NCBI GenBank assembly: GCA_022760475.1 | Contig: JALEFZ010000035.1 | Location: 62,001 to 126,000 of the forward strand | DNA from: Bacteroidia bacterium | GTDB lineage: Bacteria; Bacteroidota; Bacteroidia; J057 | Reading direction: 5' to 3' | Length of the DNA stretch: 64,000 nucleotides | Shown here: positions 6,684 to 12,183 of the stretch, one piece after another | How the letters are laid out: each line of letters opens with the position of its first letter | How positions within the stretch are numbered: position 1 is the first letter of the stretch | Translations under genes and position numbers: made by a program | Notes under the pieces: generated by a model | Database searches by the model: none | What the model was told of the DNA's origin: nothing | What the model saw: the letters and a program-made list of their open reading frames with translations, nothing else

Positions 6684-6918
6684 TAGTCCCTACGGGATTC
6701 GAACCCGTACTCCCTAACGGGCCGACAGGCTCCAAGTGCGCTTCCCTACTAAGCTTCTTTAGAGAGGCTGTTCGGTGCTGTGGGATACTGGACTGTTCAT
6801 CCGATTTCTCCCTTCCGCGAATCCTACCCATTTGTTCGCTCAGATCAAACGGGATTTTCCTGTCTGTCCACGGCTGAGTGAACACTTACCGCAGCACTTC
6901 CTTTTATGCTAAGGGACC
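6684..6918 (-). ncRNA. 235-nt tRNA-like RNA with a large internal extension
   Basis: The two ends look like one tRNA: 5' GGTCCCT pairs with 3' AGGGACT (one G-T), followed by A73; the 5' end continues into a D-arm (GCAT...GTGC) and the 3' end is preceded by a normal T-arm (ACGGG, TTCGAAT, CCCGT). A GCGG/CCCGT helix could form the top of an anticodon stem. Between them lie about 160 extra nucleotides instead of a 7-nt loop, including a long-range 10-bp helix with one mismatch (GTTCACTCAG with CTGAGCGAAC). No G3-U70 pair and no tag-like reading frame, so not tmRNA; no group I intron core seen. It may be an interrupted tRNA or a tRNA-mimicking RNA related to the neighbouring Ro60 system. Confidence 0.55.
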
Positions 6919-6923
6919 TAAGG

Positions 6924-6998
6924 TAGGTTTGGCAGGAATCGAACCTGCGACCCTCTGTTTGTAAGACAGATGCTCTGAACCGACTGAGCTACAAACCC
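6924..6998 (-). tRNA. tRNA-Val (TAC)
   Basis: 75 nt. Acceptor GGGTTTG/CAAACCT, anticodon loop CTTACAA in a TCTGT/ACAGA stem, T-stem GCAGG/CCTGC, A73. Structurally normal. Confidence 0.95.
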
Positions 6999-7012
6999 AT
7001 GTGAAGACATGG

Positions 7013-7084
7013 TGAGTTTGGCAGGATTTGAACCTACGACCGTCTACGTATCAGGCAGATGCTCTACCGCTGAGCTACAAACTC
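7013..7084 (-). tRNA. tRNA-Ile (GAT)
   Basis: 72 nt. Acceptor GAGTTTG/CAAACTC, anticodon loop CTGATAC in a TCTGC/GTAGA stem, A73. Decodes AUU and AUC. Confidence 0.95.
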
Positions 7085-7109
7085 AAATAAAATTACTCAT
7101 AGACTGTTG

Positions 7110-7181
7110 TGGAACAGTGTGGATTCGAACCACCCCCTTCCGGGCTTCAACCGGACGCTCTGCCACCTAAGCTACAGTTCC
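7110..7181 (-). tRNA. tRNA-Phe (GAA)
   Basis: 72 nt. Anticodon loop TTGAAGC in a TCCGG/CCGGA stem, A73. There is one T-T mismatch in the acceptor (GGAACTG/CTGTTCC) and one G-A mismatch at the base of the T-stem. Confidence 0.9.
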
Positions 7182-7202
7182 AAAATAAATCAGGGTAAAA
7201 GC

Positions 7203-7300
7203 GAACTTCGACCGGGGAATCGCAATGGGGATTTGCACCCCTCCCCGATAGCAATGCCATCGAGGCCCTACCCCTTTATGAGAGCGAAGTAACGAAGTTC
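7203..7300 (-). ncRNA. 98-nt tRNA-like RNA without a usable anticodon
   Basis: A perfect 8-bp terminal stem (GAACTTCG/CGAAGTTC) encloses a D-arm-like hairpin (GCTC...GGGC), a hairpin in the anticodon position whose 7-nt loop GCATTGC lacks the universal U33, and a T-arm-like hairpin (GGGG, TGCAAAT, CCCC) extended by an outer GGGGA/TCCCC helix. The order of arms is that of a tRNA, but the linkers are too long and the anticodon loop is wrong. It contains one copy of the GTTACTTCG motif shared with the 7498-7571 and 7610-7731 RNAs. Confidence 0.45.
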
Positions 7301-7317
7301 TACGACACCTGAATTCG

Positions 7318-7389
7318 AGGCTCCGGAGGGATTTGAACCCTCACCAACTGATTACAAGTCAGTCGTTCTGCCGATTAAACTACAAAGCC
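7318..7389 (-). tRNA. tRNA-Thr (TGT)
   Basis: 72 nt. Acceptor GGCTTTG/CGGAGCC, anticodon loop CTTGTAA in an ACTGA/TCAGT stem, U73. Reads the ACN box. Confidence 0.94.
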
Positions 7390-7396
7390 TTCTAAG

Positions 7397-7467
7397 ATGC
7401 CCAACCAGGATTCGAACCTGGAGCCCCACAGCCAAAATGTGGTGTCCTGCCTTTAGACCATTGGGCA
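7397..7467 (-). tRNA. tRNA-Gln (TTG)
   Basis: 71 nt. Perfect acceptor TGCCCAA/TTGGGCA, anticodon loop TTTTGGC in a CCACA/TGTGG stem, T-stem CCAGG/CCTGG. U1-A72 as in many tRNA-Gln; the discriminator reads U rather than G. Confidence 0.92.
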
Positions 7468-7497
7468 GAATTGGCGGTAACTTGCGAAAAGAGTGTG

Positions 7498-7571
7498 GAA
7501 TATCGACGGGATTCGAACCCGCTACCATCTGATCCGGAATCAAATGCTCTAACCAAATGAGCTACGAAGTA
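7498..7571 (-). tRNA. tRNA-Arg (CCG)-like, acceptor stem broken
   Basis: D-arm (GCTC/GAGC), anticodon arm (TTTGA, loop TTCCGGA, TCAGA; anticodon CCG) and T-arm (GCGGG/CCCGT) are all tRNA-like, but the acceptor strands TACTTCG and CGATATT pair at only four of seven positions. It is either a decayed tRNA or one partner of the tRNA-like RNA family here. Both acceptor strands recur, joined by two bases, inside the RNA at 7610-7731. Confidence 0.65.
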
Positions 7572-7609
7572 ACCCTTTCCTAACGACACGCCTATCTGTA
7601 AATATCTTT

Positions 7610-7731
7610 GGGGCAACTACCGAGAAAAGACTATTGGCGCTCTACCACCTGAGCTACAGGGTCACCCCTGGCAGGACTCGAACCTGCGACCACCCGAATA
7701 TCGATCGAAGTAACTTTTCTCTACGGCACCC
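7610..7731 (-). ncRNA. Candidate Y RNA with circularly permuted tRNA domain
   Basis: On the minus strand the 5' and 3' ends pair by a perfect 8-bp helix (GAGAAAAG/CTTTTCTC, 7714-7721 with 7622-7629), extended outward by GG/CC and GGG/CCC pairs with bulges. Inside, in order, are a T-arm (GCAGG, TTCGAGT, CCTGC; 7671-7687), an acceptor-like 5-bp hairpin CAGGG/CCCTG closed by a GUGA tetraloop (7657-7670), and a D-arm (GCTC...GAGC; 7639-7654). A normal tRNA has the reverse order, so the RNA termini fall where the anticodon stem would be. From family knowledge, bacterial YrlA-type Y RNAs carry a tRNA-like module and are usually encoded next to the Ro60 gene, which is the case here. The bulged terminal helix would be the Ro60-binding stem (inference). 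Confidence 0.65.
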
Positions 7732-7744
7732 AAAATTTTTGATG

Positions 7745-7813
7745 AAACGCCAATGGGAGTTGAACCCATATCTACCTTCACAGGCCGCTTTTATTCCTTT
7801 AAGCTATGGCGTT
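7745..7813 (-). ncRNA. Anticodon-less tRNA-like RNA
   Basis: 69 nt. Perfect acceptor AACGCCA/TGGCGTT, 8-9 linker TA, D-stem GCTT/AAGC, T-arm ATGGG, TTCAACT, CCCAT. Where the 17-nt anticodon arm should be there is a 4-bp hairpin GCCT/AGGT capped by a GUGA tetraloop (7774-7785). It can fold as a tRNA but cannot decode a codon. The same GUGA loop closes the acceptor-like hairpin of the candidate Y RNA next to it. Confidence 0.65.
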
Positions 7814-7867
7814 TGTGCCCTTGAATCGTACGTCAAAGTGCTTTGCCTGAGGCAATCCCAGGCCGAA

Positions 7868-7972
7868 CATGACTGTTCAGCGTCATTTCATGACTTTTCT
7901 TTGTTGTGAAACATTAAGCTGAGCTTAAATGCTCCCTGGCTTCGTAATTGTCATGATGCCTGAACAGCATCT
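7868..7972 (-). ncRNA. Structured RNA candidate between tRNA-like RNA and tRNA-Asp
   Basis: A long-range helix of 8 bp (CTGTTCAG 7873-7880 with CTGAACAG 7960-7967) and, after an internal loop, 6 bp (CATGAC 7889-7894 with GTCATG 7950-7955) closes a loop holding a second hairpin (CATTAAGC...GCTTAAATG with one bulge). There is no tRNA T-arm and no open frame. A stem with an internal loop closing a large loop is the general plan of a Y RNA, and the location beside the Ro60 gene fits. The strand is assumed from its neighbours. Confidence 0.4.
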
Positions 7973-7998
7973 TCTGTCTGACCAGTATGGTCATCTTG

Positions 7999-8070
7999 CG
8001 ACCCAGACGGGAATCGAACCCGCTTCTACCACATAGACAGTGTGGCGTCCCGCCATGGGACCTCTGGGTC
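7999..8070 (-). tRNA. tRNA-Asp (GTC)
   Basis: 72 nt. Acceptor GACCCAG/CTGGGTC, anticodon loop CTGTCTA in a CCACA/TGTGG stem, T-stem GCGGG/CCCGT, G73 as expected for Asp. First tRNA downstream of the Ro60 gene, 69 bp after its stop codon; the gap holds a GTAGCG/CGCTAC hairpin. Confidence 0.95.
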
Positions 8071-8139
8071 AAGGTGTAGCGATATACGAGCTACCGCTAC
8101 AACACCCCTCAAGTATTTGATAAAGAACGATTTAAACCT

Positions 8140-9663
8140 TTATACTTCGATGTCTTCAATTTGGGCCAGGACTTTCTCCCTGCCCTCAAGTGATGATAGG
8201 ATGTCAAAAATTTTCTCTGACCATCCCCCAATCAGGAAGACATCTTTTCTTATCGATTTCAATGGAGCCTGCCCATATCCAGCCAAATCAAAAATGTAGA
8301 TCTTGGCATCAGGTGCGATCCTTTTGTATTTATTCCAATACATTTCAATCGTCTCATTGCTCCCGTAATTCGAGTTCCAGAGTTGGCAATCTGTGAAGAC
8401 AAAAACCTTGTCTACAATGATTCTCCTCTTGAATAACTCCCTGATAGCCAAGTAACCATTGGTAGAATGCCCTACTTTCACCCGCTTCATGGCTTCGACA
8501 TTGGCAAGGATTCCCTTGTTTCCCAAAGCGACCGTTTCATAAGTCTCTCCAAATAAGCCAGTGATCACATGCTTGCATTTGCTTTTTAGCAAACTCGCCA
8601 GGACAAGGCCTACTTCCATTAGCCTGATCTTTGATTTGCCTGAAATTGCCTGATCCATTGAACCCGACATATCCGCAGCAATCAAAATCCTGGTATCCAG
8701 CTCAAAACCCTTAAGGTTTTCAACTGAAGCAAGCATGGCTCCTTCAAGGGCATCCAGGAAATAGGCGCTATATCCTGATTTGTGGTCTCGAAGCTCCTTA
8801 TAGGCCGAATAGTACCTGAATGGCAATTGCTTGGATTTCTTCACGGCTGAAGGACTTGCCAAATACCTGGCTGCCTTCTCTACCGCCTCTCTCGAAACTC
8901 CATAATCCAACAGATTTCTGAGGTTTCTTAGCAATGCCATGTATGCAAGTTTCTCACTCAGGATCAACTCTTCCCACTTCTGACGAAAAGCTGCCTCCTT
9001 GGCCTTTTGGCTGGCAAATTTCTCCTGCCCTGCTTTTGATAGCTCAGTTTCCCATGTATAAGGCACTGAAAGGCTACCTGAAATGATTTTATCAAAGATC
9101 TCTTGTTGTTTTGCATCCTTTGCCTTTGGGTGAACCAGAAATAACGCATCTCTCAAGCTTACTTCTGCTGCCCTGTTATACTTTGCAAATTGATACTCAT
9201 CAAATCGGTTAAATGCCTCGGCTACTCCCTTCTGCAACTGCTTCGAAAGCCTTCCCAGCTTTTTGGCACCCGACCTTTTATTTGTTATCTGGTAGTAAGC
9301 CAGCAATTCAGTAATCTCATCAGGCCTCTTAATGACCCTCGATAATGCTTTCCTGACCAGGCTATCTCCATTGTGAACCTTCGCTAATTCCACCAGCAAT
9401 ACTACTGGAACTGTTCTGAGGTACATTTTTTCCCTTGCATACACTGCTAGCTTGGCTACGAAGCCAGGATCCTTATTCGCGATCTGTTCTACCAGCTCAA
9501 TGATCCTTTTTAACCTTTCATCTCCGCTTTCATAAAATGATTTTTGCAGGAGGGTCGACACTGTAGCAGTATATAGTTCCAACTTCGAGCTTAAGGTGTA
9601 TGCCAAAGCACCTTCATGATTATTCGTAACAGTTTGTCCCTTTTTCTTTAGATTAAATCTCAT
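8140..9663 (-). CDS. rsr: TROVE domain protein, bacterial Ro60 orthologue (Rsr)
   Basis: 507 residues, the normal size for bacterial Ro60. Residues 1 to about 345 form the TROVE domain, a ring of helical HEAT-like repeats that binds Y RNA on its outside and the single-stranded ends of misfolded RNAs in its hole; the diagnostic SFYESGDERL block is at about 42-51. Residues from about 325 form a vWA domain with the MIDAS motif DMSGSM (Asp331). No signal peptide, so cytoplasmic. In Deinococcus, Ro60 with Y RNA assists RNA maturation and, with PNPase, structured-RNA decay, mainly under stress. Here the gene lies at the head of the tRNA array on the same strand, 69 bp from tRNA-Asp, so gene and array could share a transcript. 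Several tRNA-like RNAs follow, one with Y-RNA architecture. Start at 9663 is the first Met and aligns with the family N-terminus. Confidence 0.93.
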   Translation of the reverse strand: MRFNLKKKGQTVTNNHEGALAYTLSSKLELYTATVSTLLQKSFYESGDERLKRIIELVEQIANKDPGFVAKLAVYAREKMYLRTVPVVLLVELAKVHNGDSLVRKALSRVIKRPDEITELLAYYQITNKRSGAKKLGRLSKQLQKGVAEAFNRFDEYQFAKYNRAAEVSLRDALFLVHPKAKDAKQQEIFDKIISGSLSVPYTWETELSKAGQEKFASQKAKEAAFRQKWEELILSEKLAYMALLRNLRNLLDYGVSREAVEKAARYLASPSAVKKSKQLPFRYYSAYKELRDHKSGYSAYFLDALEGAMLASVENLKGFELDTRILIAADMSGSMDQAISGKSKIRLMEVGLVLASLLKSKCKHVITGLFGETYETVALGNKGILANVEAMKRVKVGHSTNGYLAIRELFKRRIIVDKVFVFTDCQLWNSNYGSNETIEMYWNKYKRIAPDAKIYIFDLAGYGQAPLKSIRKDVFLIGGWSEKIFDILSSLEGREKVLAQIEDIEV

Positions 9664-9972
9664 GATTGTTTAACTTTTTTTTGATAAACCATGTACCTTC
9701 CCCATGCAATGCGATGAAATCGCCTGCCAAATTCCCGATCACCTGCCGAAAAGACGTAGCTCTCCCATGGCGATCTTCGATCGATTCAGATGTGCGAAAC
9801 CAGTTTACTATGCGGGTAACCAGACACCGCTGACCGGGACGCTCCAGAAAGAATTATATGTGGAATTTTGATTTAAGCGGCAGGAAGACCTAGGGATATA
9901 AGCCTATTGGTCAACTACTTACAATTCAATTGCCAGTAATCTGCGTTAAATCGAGACTTAATATACGAGGAC
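9664..9972 (-). other. Structured leader upstream of the Ro60 gene
   Basis: No protein gene. On the minus strand the region folds locally. One structure is a CCGGT/ACTGG helix around an inner GCGG/CCGC hairpin. A second is a helix GAA-G-ATCGCC with GGCGATTTC that leaves one bulged G; its arms lie about 50 nt apart. A bulged helix closing a loop would suit a Ro60-binding Y RNA, but no tRNA-like arm is visible and no exact TAnnTTTG promoter box was found. It could equally be a 5' untranslated leader. Confidence 0.35.
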
Positions 9973-9999
9973 AAAAAAACCCGAACTTTTTTGTTCGGG
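9973..9999 (-). terminator. Intrinsic terminator upstream of the Ro60 leader
   Basis: On the minus strand a perfect 7-bp hairpin CCCGAAC/GTTCGGG with a six-A loop (9980-9999) is followed by seven T (9979-9973). No protein gene ends here on that strand, so it must terminate a non-coding transcript from the right. Confidence 0.85.
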
Positions 10000-10166
10000 T
10001 GTGTGAGAATGAAAGGAAATTATTTATGTTTCCTATTCACACACCCATTGAAGTCCTCCACACTAAATCCGCCGAAAGCACAATCCACCATCGGGCGATA
10101 GTCGAGCTGATTTCTCTGAATCCAGGTATGTTTCGTTAATGATAACATTTTGTTTTGGACTTTTGG
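9980..10166 (-). ncRNA. Candidate ~190-nt small RNA with own promoter and terminator
   Basis: The minus strand carries an exact Bacteroidota -7 box, TATTTTTG (complement of 10173-10180), which would start transcription near 10166, and a strong terminator at 9999-9973. The interval has no credible protein frame. Just before the terminator is a long hairpin: GGTGTGTGA...TCTCACACACC with a small bulge, continuing into AGGAAA/TTTCCT (about 10003-10056). Length and layout would fit a 6S-like RNA, but I see no sequence signature that identifies the family. The -33 TTG element is not evident. Confidence 0.5.
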
Positions 10167-10172
10167 GTTGAA

Positions 10173-10180
10173 CAAAAATA
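10173..10180 (-). promoter_or_regulatory. TAnnTTTG-type -7 promoter box
   Basis: Exact match (TATTTTTG on the minus strand) to the Bacteroidota primary-sigma -7 consensus, placed to drive the small RNA that ends at 9973. No matching -33 TTG is seen at the usual distance. Confidence 0.4.
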
Positions 10181-10368
10181 AAAGGTTTGTCTTACTAATG
10201 ACAGTTAGGTTTACTGGATCAAATAGAAAAAGTTACGGGCGATTTAACTATTATCTTTATTTTTTTCACAAATCGGCCCATATGAACTGTATAGGCCTAT
10301 ATTTTTTTTATTTTTTTTTGAATTCGTAGGTAAAAACCGAATTTTGAAGGCAAATTAATTAGACTAAC

Positions 10369-11334
10369 ATGAATTACAGGGTAGGTCAAAGGGTAAGGTT
10401 GTTGCATGAGAGTGGTACGGGTATCATTACCAACCTTATCGACAAGCATACAGTCGAAGTAGATATGGGGGATGACTTTCCCATTGACGTGGCAGTGGAT
10501 GAGATCATTCCTATCGATAGTACCGAGACTGCCTATCTGGGAAAAGATGCAGAGCAAGACGAAAAAATCACAAAAAAGCTCAAGGATACGGTTCAGCAAC
10601 TTGGGACTTCCCTGCTTGATCTCAGCATGGTAGTTGTCAATGAAGATGAGCATCGTTACGCATTGATCATTGTGAATCCAGAACCGGTAGACATTCTTTT
10701 TACCTGTTATCTAAAGAGTGGAAAAAGATTTGAAGGAATTGCTGCTGGGACACTGCAATCCGGAGAGTTGTTTACCCTTATGCAAATTGATAAATCAGAG
10801 CTCAACAAGGTCAAAGCCATTTACTTCCAGGCCTTGCAGTTTCTTCCAGGCAAGGGCTTTCCTCATGCCCCTCTTCAGCGAGAGCTGTCATGGGATAAAA
10901 GCAAATTGCTCCAACCTGTAAAGTATTTCAAACTCCTGAAAAAAGACGGCTGGGCATTTTCAATTAGAGAAAATAAACAATTCAAGGATGTCAAAGCCAT
11001 AGAAAATACCGAGTTTGTGAAGATTCGCAAAGCTGATGAGGCCAAACCCAGGCCTGAAGGAGAGGTCGACCTACACATCGAGGAACTTGTCAAAAAACCA
11101 CATTTATTGAAACCATCAGAAATGTTGAAAATCCAGCTTGAGGAACTGAAAAAGCAACTGGATAAGGCGATTATGGAAAATTATGCCTCTTTGGTAGTAA
11201 TTCATGGGGTCGGGGAGGGGAAATTGAAAAAGGAAGTACATAAATTAGTAAAATCCATAAAAGCAGTAAAAGCCTTCGAGCAGGCGGATTTGAAAAAATA
11301 CGGCAACGGGGCTACCAAAATTACCTTCAATTAA
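10369..11334 (+). CDS. DUF2027 and Smr domain protein
   Basis: 321 residues, cytoplasmic. The N-terminal 60 residues (VGQRVRLLHESGTGIIT, VEVDMGDDFPIDV) and the following beta-rich part match the Bacteroidota DUF2027 arrangement. The C-terminal 90 residues are a Smr domain, with EVDLHIEELV at its start and VIHGVGEGKLKKEV as the HGxGxGxL motif. Smr domains are nicking-type nucleases found alone or fused to MutS2; they act on DNA or, in several bacteria, on RNA in stalled-ribosome rescue. It is divergent from the Ro60-side RNA genes and followed after 10 bp by a secreted-protein gene. Confidence 0.85.
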   Translation: MNYRVGQRVRLLHESGTGIITNLIDKHTVEVDMGDDFPIDVAVDEIIPIDSTETAYLGKDAEQDEKITKKLKDTVQQLGTSLLDLSMVVVNEDEHRYALIIVNPEPVDILFTCYLKSGKRFEGIAAGTLQSGELFTLMQIDKSELNKVKAIYFQALQFLPGKGFPHAPLQRELSWDKSKLLQPVKYFKLLKKDGWAFSIRENKQFKDVKAIENTEFVKIRKADEAKPRPEGEVDLHIEELVKKPHLLKPSEMLKIQLEELKKQLDKAIMENYASLVVIHGVGEGKLKKEVHKLVKSIKAVKAFEQADLKKYGNGATKITFN

Positions 11335-11344
11335 TACCAAAAAT

Positions 11345-12076
11345 ATGCTCAAAAAGAGTTTTAGCCTATTCTCTCTACTATTTTTATTTTTTCCTCTAAC
11401 CGCCCAGAACAATGACCTTGATAGCTTGGATATCGTAGGAATAGCCTATGTCAATTTTGACGATCCCAGCCAAAATAGGAAGATCACCATTGATAATCGC
11501 CTGGAAAACTGTTTCCAAATTACCAGGAACATCCACAGGTTGAACCTCGACATGCCCAAAAATCGATTTTTAGCCTTACAACGCGACAAAAACAGGCATA
11601 TTGTAGGCCTTTTGCCCCTGATAATCAAACAAATGCAACAAGGAAAGCTCATAGCCAGAGACGCCAAGGACAACAAAACGCCCTATACATATGAAGACCT
11701 CTTGACAGAAATGTTTTATGTAGAAGAAATGGAGCAGGAACTATATGCAGATACTGTCGATGCGAGTATATTGACCTGGGCAAATCTGGCGACCAGGATA
11801 GACCTGATTACATCAGAATGTTTTGACAAAAATAATTCAAGATGGCGCCGAATTACCCATTCTGTCAGGATCAATTACTGCGATCCCAAATATCCAAAAA
11901 GGGTTACCGCCATGATGATTTTTCCGTTAGAAGACATTGCCATACTTCTTAAGTCATTGAATTATAGGAATGGGCGAAATGCCCTGGATTTGCTTCTTGC
12001 CAATCAATATGTCAGTTTCCCTTTTGACCCCAAATTGGATGGCAAATATACCCTTACTAAGCCAAATAAAGATTAG
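11345..12076 (+). CDS. Hypothetical secreted protein, weakly GldN-like
   Basis: 243 residues with a Sec signal peptide (basic MLKKS start, hydrophobic stretch ending in LTAQ). The segment NRFLALQRDKNRHIVGLLPLI and the following 'GKLIARDAKDNKTPYTYEDLL' region recall the GldN/PorN repeat of the gliding/T9SS motor (a basic-aromatic residue run, a helix, then a short loop before a T-E/D-x-L helix), but similarity is weak and I do not assign it. No lipobox, so periplasmic. 10 bp after the Smr gene, so probably co-transcribed. Confidence 0.6.
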   Translation: MLKKSFSLFSLLFLFFPLTAQNNDLDSLDIVGIAYVNFDDPSQNRKITIDNRLENCFQITRNIHRLNLDMPKNRFLALQRDKNRHIVGLLPLIIKQMQQGKLIARDAKDNKTPYTYEDLLTEMFYVEEMEQELYADTVDASILTWANLATRIDLITSECFDKNNSRWRRITHSVRINYCDPKYPKRVTAMMIFPLEDIAILLKSLNYRNGRNALDLLLANQYVSFPFDPKLDGKYTLTKPNKD

Positions 12077-12183
12077 CTCAGCTAAATCAGATGATATTTT
12101 TCTTTAGCTGATGTAAAGCAATATAGAAATACGAATTTTTCATTAGGAGACAATTTACTTCCTTGTAGTAAATTCAAAAGCTC

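Larger units (their letters stand above)
3369..8070 (-). other. tRNA array covering all 20 amino acids, with interspersed tRNA-like RNAs
   Basis: Within 4.7 kb, all on the minus strand, I can fold 24 tRNA genes: Asp, Arg(CCG), Gln, Thr, Phe, Ile, Val, Tyr, Pro, Leu(TAG), Asn, Lys, Ala, Cys, Arg(ACG), Glu, Ser(TGA), Arg(TCT), Ser(GCT), Gly, Met/Ile2(CAT), Leu(TAA), His and Trp, in order of transcription. Every amino acid is present; the four-codon boxes for Leu, Val, Ser, Pro, Thr, Ala and Gly are each served by one U34 tRNA. None encodes its 3' CCA. The array is interrupted once, by the serpin gene on the other strand (4615-5826), and carries six structures that look like tRNA derivatives or other structured RNA. 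The Ro60-type gene lies immediately upstream. Confidence 0.85.

Noticed and set aside
6684-6918. tmRNA (ssrA)
   Set aside because: Too short, lacks the G3-U70 pair needed for alanine charging, no conserved 5' motif and no tag reading frame ending in Ala-Ala.
6684-6918. Group I intron in a tRNA
   Set aside because: The insert of about 160 nt is shorter than known group I introns, and I cannot find the P, Q, R and S core elements.
8071-8139. Y RNA in the GTAGCG/CGCTAC hairpin between Ro60 and tRNA-Asp
   Set aside because: Only a short imperfect hairpin without T-run or tRNA-like arms; too small to support a call.
9930-10139. 69-codon plus-strand ORF
   Set aside because: It runs antisense through a clear minus-strand terminator hairpin and a long RNA hairpin; composition is not protein-like.
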